From: Butyricimonas virosa
GTDB taxonomy: Bacteria > Bacteroidota > Bacteroidia > Bacteroidales > Marinifilaceae
Length of the DNA: 64,000 nt
Direction of reading: 5' to 3'
Assembly (NCBI RefSeq): GCF_025148635.1
Contig: NZ_CP102269.1
Span: 1,674,001 to 1,738,000 of the forward strand
This document shows, one piece after another, positions 33,731 through 42,598 of the stretch (positions within the stretch are counted from its first letter, which is position 1; each line of letters starts with the position of its first letter). The notes beneath the pieces are model-generated. The model was not told where the DNA came from. It made no database searches and saw only the letters and a list, made by a program, of their open reading frames with translations. The position numbers and the translations under genes are program-made.

Positions 33731-35668
33731 ATGATTATGAGAAAATATTTTATATCTGTTATTATAATTGTTGCATTGTCTTTTATGGCTTGTGGCGATT
33801 ATCTGGATCAGGTGCCGGAAAAGGATGTGGAGACATTTGAATCCATTTTCGAACGTAGAGCGAGTGCTGATATTTGGTTAACGCAAGCTACGGAGTTTAT
33901 GGCTGGTGTTTCTTTTTCGGGGTTTGGTAGTAATGCGGGAGTTGTGGGGGCGGATGAGTTTGTTACCGGAAATTATATTCGCGATAACAATACGGCTAAA
34001 TTATTTAATATTGCGGACGGTCTGCAAATGAGTCAGGATCCGTTAGGTAATATCTGGACAACAACTTATTATTCGATTCGGATGTTGAACACGTTTATTT
34101 CTAATATTGATAACGTGTACGATTTGACGGCAGCAGAGAAGAGAAATTGGAAAGCCGAGGCAATTGCAGTGAAAGCTTTTTATTATTTTGAATTGGTGAG
34201 ACGTTACGGACCCATTGTATTAGTGCCGAAAAATATTGATGTGAATGCAGATTTGGCAGAAATGCAGATTCCTCGTTCACATGTGGATACTTGTTTTAAC
34301 GAGATTGTTCGTTTGTTGGATGAAGCGATTCCGGATTTGTTATATGGTAAAGAAAGGTTGATTTCTCATAAACTCTTCTTGAGTAAGGAAGGAGCGATGG
34401 CATTGAAAGCTCGCGTGTTACTTTATCAAGCATCCCCTCTTTTCAACGGGAATGAGTATTACGTGAATTTTAAGGGGAAAAAGGGAGAATCTTTGTTTAG
34501 TGCTGAATATGATCCTGAAAAATGGAAACGGGCAGCCGAAGCTGCAGATGCCGCTGTGGAGATGTGTGAAAGCCAGGGATATAAATTAAAGACAGGTGAA
34601 GGAAATAAGGCAACCAAGTTGTTAAATCAGATGCGAGATATTGAAATGTCAATTTGGGAACCGAATTACGAGGGAGAGGAGGCTATTTTCTTGACCGGAA
34701 ATGCAAATATAATGAATTCTTATGTCATGTTTACATTACCTCTTTTCCCCGAAGGTCATTCTGATCGATATGCGCTGTTGACCGGGTGTGTGGCTCCGAG
34801 TATGAAGATGGTTGAAATGTTTTATACCAAAAATGGTCTTCCTTTGAACGTGGATAAGGAATGGGATTATGCAAATCGTTACAAATTGGGACGGGAAGTG
34901 AACAATGATTACCAGAATGTTGTGGCTTTGAACGAGGATGTTTTGAATCTTCATCTTAAACGGGAACCCCGTTTCTATGCCAATGTGGCAGCTGATCGCT
35001 GTTATTGGCAACGCGGTCCCGCCGCGAACAAAAATATGCTTGTGCAGGCTTATCGGGGAGAGGCATTTGGAATCCACGAATCTTTTCTGCTGTATTCTCA
35101 ACCACAAAATTTGTGTGGCTATTACGTGAAGAAATTCTCTCGTTCGGAGGTACAGACTTATCAATATACGAGTAATACCGGTAGTTTGGGAGATTGTCGG
35201 TGGCCAATGATCCGTTTGGCAGAACTTTATTTGATTCAGGCTGAGGCGTGGAATGAGTATTTGAGCAAACCGGATGATAAGGTGTATGAACCTTTAAATA
35301 AAGTACGCAGGCGTGCCGGTATTCCCGACGTGGAAGTTGCTTGGAAAGAATTTTCTACTCAACCGCAAAAGATAGAGTCAAAAGAAGGAATGAGAGAGAT
35401 TATTCAGCAGGAAAATTTTGTGGAATTTGCTTTTGAAGGTCATCGCTTTTGGGATTTGCGACGTTGGAAATTGGCTCACTTGGAGTTGAATGATAAAATT
35501 TTGGGATGGAATGTTTTGGGAGAGAATGCCCGTACGTTTTATAATAATTTCGAAGGACCGGTGGTTGTATGGGATAAGACGAAGTTCGTGGCTCCGCGAG
35601 ATTATCTCTTCCCGATAAAGGCGGAAGAGGCTATGATTGCCGGGTATGTGCAGAATCCCGGATGGTAA
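33731..35668 (+). CDS. SusD/RagB substrate-binding lipoprotein, locus B
   Basis: This 645-residue protein has a lipobox (FMACGDYLD), then QVPEKDVETFESIF, the helical KAFYYFELVRRYGPIVLV section and the C-terminal FAFEGHRFWDLRRW motif. It follows susC by six bases. An ATG at 33737 is an equally good start. Together with the transporter it forms the importer of locus B. Confidence 0.95.
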   Translation: MIMRKYFISVIIIVALSFMACGDYLDQVPEKDVETFESIFERRASADIWLTQATEFMAGVSFSGFGSNAGVVGADEFVTGNYIRDNNTAKLFNIADGLQMSQDPLGNIWTTTYYSIRMLNTFISNIDNVYDLTAAEKRNWKAEAIAVKAFYYFELVRRYGPIVLVPKNIDVNADLAEMQIPRSHVDTCFNEIVRLLDEAIPDLLYGKERLISHKLFLSKEGAMALKARVLLYQASPLFNGNEYYVNFKGKKGESLFSAEYDPEKWKRAAEAADAAVEMCESQGYKLKTGEGNKATKLLNQMRDIEMSIWEPNYEGEEAIFLTGNANIMNSYVMFTLPLFPEGHSDRYALLTGCVAPSMKMVEMFYTKNGLPLNVDKEWDYANRYKLGREVNNDYQNVVALNEDVLNLHLKREPRFYANVAADRCYWQRGPAANKNMLVQAYRGEAFGIHESFLLYSQPQNLCGYYVKKFSRSEVQTYQYTSNTGSLGDCRWPMIRLAELYLIQAEAWNEYLSKPDDKVYEPLNKVRRRAGIPDVEVAWKEFSTQPQKIESKEGMREIIQQENFVEFAFEGHRFWDLRRWKLAHLELNDKILGWNVLGENARTFYNNFEGPVVVWDKTKFVAPRDYLFPIKAEEAMIAGYVQNPGW

Positions 35669-35721
35669 ACGAATTTTAGATTTACGATTTTGATTGTAGA
35701 TTTTAATCTTTTAAAAATAGA

Positions 35722-37053
35722 ATGATGAAAAATACAATTTTGATATTATTGTTGATATTCGGATTGTTTGCCTGTGAGGACAACGATTCCTACTTTGATG
35801 CTTCGATCCCCCAGGAAAATGTTCGGTTCAAGGCCATTCCGGGAGGGGCTGTTATGCATTACACCTTACCTGAAAATACGGATATTTTTGCCGTTAAGGC
35901 AGAGTATGAAGATTACAAGGGAAAGAAAATGATCAAGATTGCCTCTTATGCTTATGATTCACTCGTGCTTGACGGGTTTAATGAAGCTCGAAATAACGTG
36001 CCGGTGCGGGTGTCATTGTTGAATCAAAGTAACGAGGCATCGAAAGCGATGGAGTTTACTTTCAATACACAGGATTCTGGTCCAGTGGCTTTCTTTAACG
36101 ATATAGAGGTGTTACCTTATTGGGATGGATTTCAGGTAAAATATAAGGTCCCCGGAGCTGCTACCGGACTTTGTAACGTGTTTTTTATCGGAACGAATCC
36201 CATGACTCGGGAGCTGGATACTCTTTTATTGGAAACTTTCGCTATTGAGGCCGGGGAGAATGTGAAATATTTTTCTTTAGCTCAAAAAAGGGACGTGAAT
36301 ACTGTTGTCGTGAAAACGGAAGATTTTAGGGGGAATGTGGCCATGCAGAAAGTATACGAGGGAGTTGCTTCATATAACGTGGGGAAATTGGATCCATCGA
36401 ATTTCGAGTGGCTGGATCCGTTCTCTTTGTCCGTGGAGAACGATAATCAAGGATTTATGGTCGGTTGGAAGTATCTTTTTGATGGTGATGTAAAAGGTTC
36501 TCGGAAATTGGCTTTTCAAGAATCTTGGGGTACAGCAATGCCTCCGGCGAATATGTATTCTTTTGTAACTGTTCCCTACGCGGTGAATAAGCCGGATGCC
36601 CCGAAATATTTTATTTTGGATATCAAGGAACCCAAGCAAGTTTCTAGTATTAGGATGTATGGAATGTTAAATCTGAATAGCCTGACAAAACCCTCTGTTT
36701 TCGTAACGTGTTACGGTACGATGTTACCTAATGAGGTGACAATATATGCATCTAATAATAAAGATGATAATACTTCTTGGGTCAAGGTGGGTAATTTTTA
36801 TCAGTCGTTGACAGCGGCGGTTCCATGGATACAACGTGCCGGTGATGTTGATGGTTCCACGAAAATAAAGACAACAAGTGAACTTGAAGCCGTGGAACCA
36901 TGCTACCTTACGGTTAATTTTTCTGTTGATAATCCTCCTTACAGGTATTTCAAGGTTGAATTTAACAGTGTTTTTAAAGAGATACCGAATCAATATTATA
37001 AAAATACCACGGAACGGGTGACTTTGCATGAGGTTGAAGTATACGGGAAATAA
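35722..37053 (+). CDS. Surface lipoprotein, DUF4959/DUF5126/DUF5000-like, locus B
   Basis: This 443-residue protein has a lipobox (LFACEDNDS) and IPGGAVMHYTLPENTDIFAV, matching its locus A paralogue almost residue for residue at the N-terminus. The middle and the C-terminal discoidin-like module are more diverged (VTIYASNNKDDNTSWVKVGN near the end). It is probably a surface substrate-binding protein. Confidence 0.75.
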   Translation: MMKNTILILLLIFGLFACEDNDSYFDASIPQENVRFKAIPGGAVMHYTLPENTDIFAVKAEYEDYKGKKMIKIASYAYDSLVLDGFNEARNNVPVRVSLLNQSNEASKAMEFTFNTQDSGPVAFFNDIEVLPYWDGFQVKYKVPGAATGLCNVFFIGTNPMTRELDTLLLETFAIEAGENVKYFSLAQKRDVNTVVVKTEDFRGNVAMQKVYEGVASYNVGKLDPSNFEWLDPFSLSVENDNQGFMVGWKYLFDGDVKGSRKLAFQESWGTAMPPANMYSFVTVPYAVNKPDAPKYFILDIKEPKQVSSIRMYGMLNLNSLTKPSVFVTCYGTMLPNEVTIYASNNKDDNTSWVKVGNFYQSLTAAVPWIQRAGDVDGSTKIKTTSELEAVEPCYLTVNFSVDNPPYRYFKVEFNSVFKEIPNQYYKNTTERVTLHEVEVYGK

Positions 37054-37067
37054 TAAATAGACGAATT

Positions 37068-38591
37068 ATGAAGAGAATATATATAGTCATTGTTTTGACG
37101 GCAATATTTGCCGGAATCTTTGCCGGGTGTGAGGACCAGGAAGATACGTGGGATGATTATGCGGGTAATGGTCGGATTCGTTACACGGGAAAATGTACGG
37201 ATGTTTCTTTGGAATTGGGATGGGAGAGTGTGGTTGTTTCTTGGAAAAATACGTTGGATCCGAATCGGGAAAATATCTTGATAGAGTGGGTTGGTGGAGA
37301 GCAGACCGGAGATTCGCTTTTGACGAAGGATATGGAAAGTTGCACGATTAAAAATTTAGGTAACGTGACATACACGTTTCGTGTGTATGCTATGGATAAA
37401 GAAGGGAGGCGTTCTTTGGGTGCCGAGGCTTATGGGCGGCCTTTTTCCATGGCACATGAAGCGTTGAATGGGTTTACCCCGGTTGTAACGAAATGTTTTC
37501 CTTTGGGAGGGGATAAACTGGTTCTCTATTTTGATCGCTGGCAAAATACTTTAGCGGAAGCAAGTCTTCGGTATTACAAAAAATCGAATCCGAACGAACT
37601 GATTACTTTGGAATTAACAGATACGGATAGTATCCTGAAACAAAGGTATTACGTGGTGGAGGATATTGATGTAAACAAGGATGTAGCAGTGGAACGGAAA
37701 GGTCAATTACAAGAACTTCCCGGTGTGGATATTGTTTTTACCCCCCTGCCGTTGGATGTACATCAGCGAATATTTAATAGTGATTTTGTTCGGGAGATTC
37801 AAACTCATTACTTTATTGAAGAACTGGATGAGAATTTTATTAACACAGTAGAGGTGTTAGAGTTTGATTATGATTTGTCTACATTGGAAGACTTGTTGTA
37901 TTTCCCGAATTTGAAAAAAGTGATATTAGGAAAGAATCGATACTTGTATGAGGCATATAAAGATGCCGTTAAGCAGAGTGTGTTAGCGGACACGGCGGCT
38001 AGTCGATTCGCCTTAGAGGTACTCCATGAATTGCAAGGAGTGGAAGTGGAGAGATATAACAAGCATTATTTCCCGAATCCATTGGCAGTGCTGAAAGAAC
38101 AAGGACATTCTAAGGTCCCTACTACATTAAATTATCTGACGGCCACGGGAATAACGGTTTCGCCTTCCGATCAAACCGGGTATAATGCTCATCCTGAATT
38201 TTTATTAGATAATAATCAAGCGACGATATGGAATCCTCAGCAGATAAATACTTTCCGACAACATGAATTGCTTATCGATTTAGGTAAAGTGGAGTCCGTG
38301 TCCGGCTTTAAAGTGGTGCAAGATGCCACGAACCCGATTAGTAGTCCATGGGACACGAAACATAATTTCCGTCCGAGCTTGCTAAAAGTGTTAGTGTCAA
38401 AAGATCTAGCATCTTGGGAAGGGGCTACTTTTGATGAGGATAATGAGATCGGGAATACGGCAGGAGAGATCACGTTACTTCGTATGAAACAGCCTAAAGA
38501 AATCAGGTATGTCAAAATAACCGTGAGTGATCAGGCTTATTATGCGAATTTTGGTGTGATCTTGGCTGATTTTGTTGCCTTTAGTGAATGA
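37068..38591 (+). CDS. Surface lipoprotein, DUF4998-like with discoidin-like C-terminus, locus B
   Basis: This 507-residue protein has a lipobox (GIFAGCEDQED), then DTWDDYAGNGRIRYTGKCTD and a fibronectin-like section ending in AYGRPFSMAHEAL. The C-terminal part (ITVSPSDQTGYNAHPEFLLD, later ELLIDLGKVESVSGFKVV) is a clearer F5/8 type C module than in locus A. It lies 14 bases after the preceding gene and its stop touches an ATG of the next frame. Confidence 0.74.
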   Translation: MKRIYIVIVLTAIFAGIFAGCEDQEDTWDDYAGNGRIRYTGKCTDVSLELGWESVVVSWKNTLDPNRENILIEWVGGEQTGDSLLTKDMESCTIKNLGNVTYTFRVYAMDKEGRRSLGAEAYGRPFSMAHEALNGFTPVVTKCFPLGGDKLVLYFDRWQNTLAEASLRYYKKSNPNELITLELTDTDSILKQRYYVVEDIDVNKDVAVERKGQLQELPGVDIVFTPLPLDVHQRIFNSDFVREIQTHYFIEELDENFINTVEVLEFDYDLSTLEDLLYFPNLKKVILGKNRYLYEAYKDAVKQSVLADTAASRFALEVLHELQGVEVERYNKHYFPNPLAVLKEQGHSKVPTTLNYLTATGITVSPSDQTGYNAHPEFLLDNNQATIWNPQQINTFRQHELLIDLGKVESVSGFKVVQDATNPISSPWDTKHNFRPSLLKVLVSKDLASWEGATFDEDNEIGNTAGEITLLRMKQPKEIRYVKITVSDQAYYANFGVILADFVAFSE

Positions 38592-38608
38592 TGATTAATG
38601 AGGTTATC

Positions 38609-39700
38609 ATGAAAAGAATCATGTTATTTATTGCTTGCATGGCCCTTTTGGGGCTATGCAATGCTCAAAGAGGTTACCGGATTACGGGTAATTTGGGGCA
38701 ACTACAGCAGGATACTTTTTATTTGGTCGTTCCCAATCTGAACGGGACTGTAAATGTGTTGGGCGTATCGATACTCAAGGAGGGGAATCTTGAGTTTGCA
38801 GGACAAGTTCCAGAACCCGTGATGGCAACGATCATGACATCTGATCGGCAGGGAATGATCCCGTTAATGTTGGAAAATACCGATTATTCTGTACAGATTG
38901 GAACAGAGTCTATTGAAGTGAAGGGTGGAGTAGAACAGGCTGTTTTTAATCAGTTTAATACCTTACAGAGGGAAGCTAAAAAGCAACAGCAAAAGTTACA
39001 ATCTGATATGAAGACTGCCTACGAGGATGCAAACCAGATGCGGGTTCAGGCTCTTTCCGGACAGGCACAAAAGTTTATGCAGGATATGCAAAAACGTCAA
39101 ACAGAGATCGTGAAAGAGAATGCGAATACCAGTACCGCCGCATATATCGTATTGACTTGTGGTTTACAGGCTCCTGTTGAACAGTTGCAGGAATTGTATA
39201 ACTTATTGGGCGAACGAGCCAAGAATTCTGTGTATGGGAGAATTATTGCTGCCCAGTTGTCGGAACTCGGACGTGTGGCTATTGATAAAGTGGCACCGGA
39301 TTTTACGGTGAATAGTCCGGAAGGGAAACCGATTTCGTTGCATGGAATTAAAGCTAAGGCGAAGTTAGTGGACTTTTGGGCATCATGGTGCGGTCCCTGT
39401 CGGGCAGAAAATCCTAACGTGATCCGGTTGTACAAAAGGTATCGTGATAAAGGCCTGGAAGTGTTGGGGGTATCTTTGGATGACGACAAATCTAAGTGGG
39501 TGCAGGCGATCATGGAGGATGGGTTGCCTTGGTTGAACGGTTCCGATTTGAAAGGACAGGCTTCGGAGGTGGCTCGAGTATATGGTGTACGGAGTATCCC
39601 TTTCACGTTATTATTGGACGAGGACAATCGAATTGTAGCTAAGAATCTTCGGGGGAAAGAGTTGGCGAAAAAGATAGAGGAACTACTAAAATCTAAATAA
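38609..39700 (+). CDS. Exported DUF4369-TlpA thioredoxin-like protein, locus B
   Basis: This 363-residue protein has a signal peptide (MLFIACMALLGLCNAQ region), a DUF4369 domain, a Gln/Lys-rich helical linker and a thioredoxin fold with WASWCGPC (C261 and C264) and RSIPFTLLLDED. It has the same length as the locus A protein. The start at 38609 begins the signal peptide; an in-frame ATG at 38588 overlaps the previous stop and is less likely. Confidence 0.9.
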   Translation: MKRIMLFIACMALLGLCNAQRGYRITGNLGQLQQDTFYLVVPNLNGTVNVLGVSILKEGNLEFAGQVPEPVMATIMTSDRQGMIPLMLENTDYSVQIGTESIEVKGGVEQAVFNQFNTLQREAKKQQQKLQSDMKTAYEDANQMRVQALSGQAQKFMQDMQKRQTEIVKENANTSTAAYIVLTCGLQAPVEQLQELYNLLGERAKNSVYGRIIAAQLSELGRVAIDKVAPDFTVNSPEGKPISLHGIKAKAKLVDFWASWCGPCRAENPNVIRLYKRYRDKGLEVLGVSLDDDKSKWVQAIMEDGLPWLNGSDLKGQASEVARVYGVRSIPFTLLLDEDNRIVAKNLRGKELAKKIEELLKSK

Positions 39701-39722
39701 TTGAAAATGTAAATTTCTAGTT

Positions 39723-40217
39723 ATGAAAAGAATTATAATGCTGTTAGGTATCTGTTTTTGTATTTCCGGTGTGTATGCGCAAAAGTTTGAGGCAACCCCT
39801 CTTGATGAACAAGGGGACGTGTACGAGGTAAAAATCAGGCAGTTTAACAAGTTGTTCGGTAAATGGTTTACCGCAGAACGGGTTGCAGAACCAACAGATG
39901 GAGATGTGGCACAACGATCGGTATGGAGGGATTCGTGTGCGGTAAAATTGCTAACCCCGGAATTGAAAGAAATCTTAAAAGAAGCAGCAGATAAGGGTGG
40001 AGGTAGTTTCTGGATAGCCTTTTATTGCGATTCGGATGGAAAAATTCAGACAGTGACATTCACGATGTCATCATCTGTGTACGTGAATTTACCTAACAAA
40101 ATACTACAAGAACTTTATCGGCAGGCAATGGATATCGTTATGAATCCGGGCTACTATAAATTCGACGGGGAACACGATTATGCGATTGATACAATAGAAT
40201 TGATGCAACGAGTGTAA
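39723..40217 (+). CDS. Exported protein of unknown function, locus B
   Basis: This 164-residue protein has a signal peptide ending at VYAQ. The segment WIAFYCDSDGKIQTVTFTMS followed by LPNKILQELYRQAMD corresponds in position and pattern to FVDKNGQVFTVEF and FPKNTLKNFYHKL of the 236-residue proteins downstream of locus A. I infer a shared family. Its place right after TlpA is the same as in locus A. Function is unknown. Confidence 0.7.
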   Translation: MKRIIMLLGICFCISGVYAQKFEATPLDEQGDVYEVKIRQFNKLFGKWFTAERVAEPTDGDVAQRSVWRDSCAVKLLTPELKEILKEAADKGGGSFWIAFYCDSDGKIQTVTFTMSSSVYVNLPNKILQELYRQAMDIVMNPGYYKFDGEHDYAIDTIELMQRV

Positions 40218-40603
40218 AATTTATGGTTAAGAAAGAGCGTTTGAAAAGAATTATATGGATTCTGTTGTTGGCAGTCTTTTTTATGTAAATTTTATGAGCG
40301 GGCTATTCTCCTAATGGTATACCCTCTTTAATCTTTAGCTTGTGGTTGTCTGTATGGCATTAATTAAGGTAATTATATACATCCTTACAGCCAATATTTT
40401 ATTTTTACTAAACAATAAATATAATATTAGGAAAGAGTATCGGGAGAAGAAGTGGAAAGCAGGAAGGTTTGGGCTATAATTGATTAACAGGTGCTGAGAG
40501 TGTGTTTGGGGATATGGTTACTATATTTGGAAAATCTAAATGCCCATGAGTGGTCAGAAATGAAAGAGAAATATAATAATAATTGTAAGGTGTTTGAAAA
40601 ATA
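40218..40603. other. Intergenic stretch with a short signal-peptide-like frame
   Basis: At 40223-40288 an ATG opens a 21-codon frame (VKKERLKRIIWILLLAVFFM) that looks like a signal peptide with nothing behind it, probably a gene remnant. I see nothing else definite in the remaining 315 bases. Confidence 0.4.
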
Positions 40604-41836
40604 ATGTTAAGTGGTAAAAATATGGGAAATAGGATGTCGGTAAAGAACTTAGGTTGGAGAAGTAAAAAATGTAATAAATCTGTATTGTCATTTTTAATAG
40701 TGGTTTTATGCCCTTTGTTACTTGAGGCTGCGTCTGCTACGAGGGATAGTGCTGTGATCTCCTCGATCTTGAATTACAGAGATTCTCATGGTGTACCTGT
40801 TGTCAGCGTGTCCATAAATGGTAGAGGATATTCTTTCCTGTTTGACACAGGGGCGGGAATGACCTGTATTTCGGATAAGGTGGTTAGCGAGGTGGGATTG
40901 TCTCTCCGTTTGACGAGTAACTATATCGTGGGGATGGATGGGAATGTGTCTTATGCCACGATTCCTTCGCTTGTTTTCGGTAGTGTGAAAGCGGATAGTC
41001 TTGAAGCCATTGTGTTGCCCGGGAATAATCTTAGTTTGAGGACACTCGGTATTGATGGAATTATCGGGACTAACGTACTTACGAATTTTGTCGTAACATT
41101 TGATGCGAAGACAAAAACGATAACGTTAGGGGAAGCAGTTATCGAGGAGGAAGAGAATTGGATTCCGATGAAATTGTGGGATGGACTTCCCCTACTAACG
41201 CTTAAATTGCGTGGAAAGGAAGAGTTGTATGATGTCCCGGGAGTGTTTGATAGTGGAAGTAGTATGGGAGCTTTCGGCTTGCCTTCGGTGAAAGGTTTTG
41301 AGGAGTGGACTGCTGCCGGACTTATTGATAGCGTGGAAGAGGGGCAGGGGACCACCACGCTTATGCTTGGCGGTAGAGTGGGGATGGATAAATTATATCG
41401 AGGTAAATTGCAAGAATGTCATATCGGGAGTGGAGTTTTTTCCGGAATCCCGGTATACACGGGAGGAATCGACTATCTGTTACTTTGTTTCAAAATCACG
41501 GATCTCGGCAAGCTAACACTGGATTATCCGAACAAACGTTTCAGTTTTACTGCTTACGAGGATGCTACCGTTTGGGAAGGGGATCGACGTCCCGTGACCA
41601 CGGCAGCGATTAACGGGGAACTCAAGATTACGGCCGTGTGGGGAAAGGAGGCCCTTGAAAAGCTTGCACCCGGTTACACGGTGATCGCTTTTGATGGCAA
41701 ACCGACAAATAAAATACCCATCGGGATTCCCAATATTGACCTGTTTATCGGGATGATTAAGGCCAAAACGGTGACGGTGCGAGATGCGGAGGGAAAGGAA
41801 CAAGTATTACCTGCGACCTTATTTTTGACAGAATAA
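40604..41836 (+). CDS. Two-lobed aspartic protease with C-terminal PDZ-like domain, locus B
   Basis: This 410-residue protein has a basic N-terminus and a membrane/signal segment at about residues 27-43. Lobe 1 carries FDTGAGMTCIS (Asp81) and LGIDGIIGTNVL, the typical retropepsin-like pair. Lobe 2 carries VFDSGSSMGAF (Asp216). The C-terminal 80 residues (LAPGYTVIAFDGKPTNKI) resemble a PDZ domain. Pepsin-like enzymes need two aspartates, one per lobe, so this single chain could be active. It would act in the periplasm. It occupies the protease role taken by TldD/E in locus A. Peptidase activity is inferred, not proven. Confidence 0.82.
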   Translation: MLSGKNMGNRMSVKNLGWRSKKCNKSVLSFLIVVLCPLLLEAASATRDSAVISSILNYRDSHGVPVVSVSINGRGYSFLFDTGAGMTCISDKVVSEVGLSLRLTSNYIVGMDGNVSYATIPSLVFGSVKADSLEAIVLPGNNLSLRTLGIDGIIGTNVLTNFVVTFDAKTKTITLGEAVIEEEENWIPMKLWDGLPLLTLKLRGKEELYDVPGVFDSGSSMGAFGLPSVKGFEEWTAAGLIDSVEEGQGTTTLMLGGRVGMDKLYRGKLQECHIGSGVFSGIPVYTGGIDYLLLCFKITDLGKLTLDYPNKRFSFTAYEDATVWEGDRRPVTTAAINGELKITAVWGKEALEKLAPGYTVIAFDGKPTNKIPIGIPNIDLFIGMIKAKTVTVRDAEGKEQVLPATLFLTE

Positions 41837-42039
41837 AAAAAGGTTCATTTGCGATTTTAGAAGGTATGTTTTTTATCCCTGTATGAGGTTGATTTTCACT
41901 TGCAAATGTATGACGTTGTTGTAAAATTTGAACGAGTTGATATTGAGTTTTGTATTTACATTATTACTTAATTTCCAGAGAAGGAGGAAATAATCAGAAA
42001 TTTTTTATAAATTCGCCTAAATAATCTTTTGGTTTATAC

Positions 42040-42588
42040 ATGGAAGTCTGCCGGAATGATGACGATCTAGGTTTTTTGTTAATGCGTTTTAATCAACGTG
42101 ATACTTCTGCATTTGCAACGATTTATATGGATTTTTTTACAGAACTTCATGTTTATGCTAATCGCTTATACTGTAATACATCTGAATCGGCAGCAGATGC
42201 CGTACAAGAGGCGTTTTGTTATTTGTGGGAAAGGCATGATGTAATTTTTGACAGTTTGACGAAGATAAAAGCATTTTTATTCGTTGCAATAAAGAATCGG
42301 TATAAGAATCACGTGAATCATTTGGGTGTGAGGCAGAAATATAAAGATGCGATGGAACGGGAAACTTCTTTTGTAGAGGATGTTTTAGATAGTGAGCTGG
42401 CAACCTCTTTGTTAGAATATGTGGAGTATATTCCGGATCCAGAGGGGAAAGTAATGAAACTTTATTTGGCAGGGTTAGATGCAGAGGAAATAGCGGATCA
42501 TATGAAATTGAGCATTCGGACTGTTTATAATGCGAAATCAAGAGCTGTCGGTATGTTGAAAAAGTTCTTTTCATTGGGGAATCGATAA
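42040..42588 (+). CDS. ECF RNA polymerase sigma factor (FecI-like), end of locus B
   Basis: This 182-residue protein has region 2 (FATIYMDFFTELHVYANRLY, then AADAVQEAFCYLWER) and region 4 (AEEIADHMKLSIRTVYNAKS). It belongs to the same group as the sigma factor of locus A. No fecR gene is next to it; the only unpaired FecR in view is at 28970, at the other end of locus B. I infer that the two are partners. The nitrilase gene starts ten bases after its stop. Confidence 0.9.
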   Translation: MEVCRNDDDLGFLLMRFNQRDTSAFATIYMDFFTELHVYANRLYCNTSESAADAVQEAFCYLWERHDVIFDSLTKIKAFLFVAIKNRYKNHVNHLGVRQKYKDAMERETSFVEDVLDSELATSLLEYVEYIPDPEGKVMKLYLAGLDAEEIADHMKLSIRTVYNAKSRAVGMLKKFFSLGNR

Positions 42589-42598
42589 TGTTTTAAAG

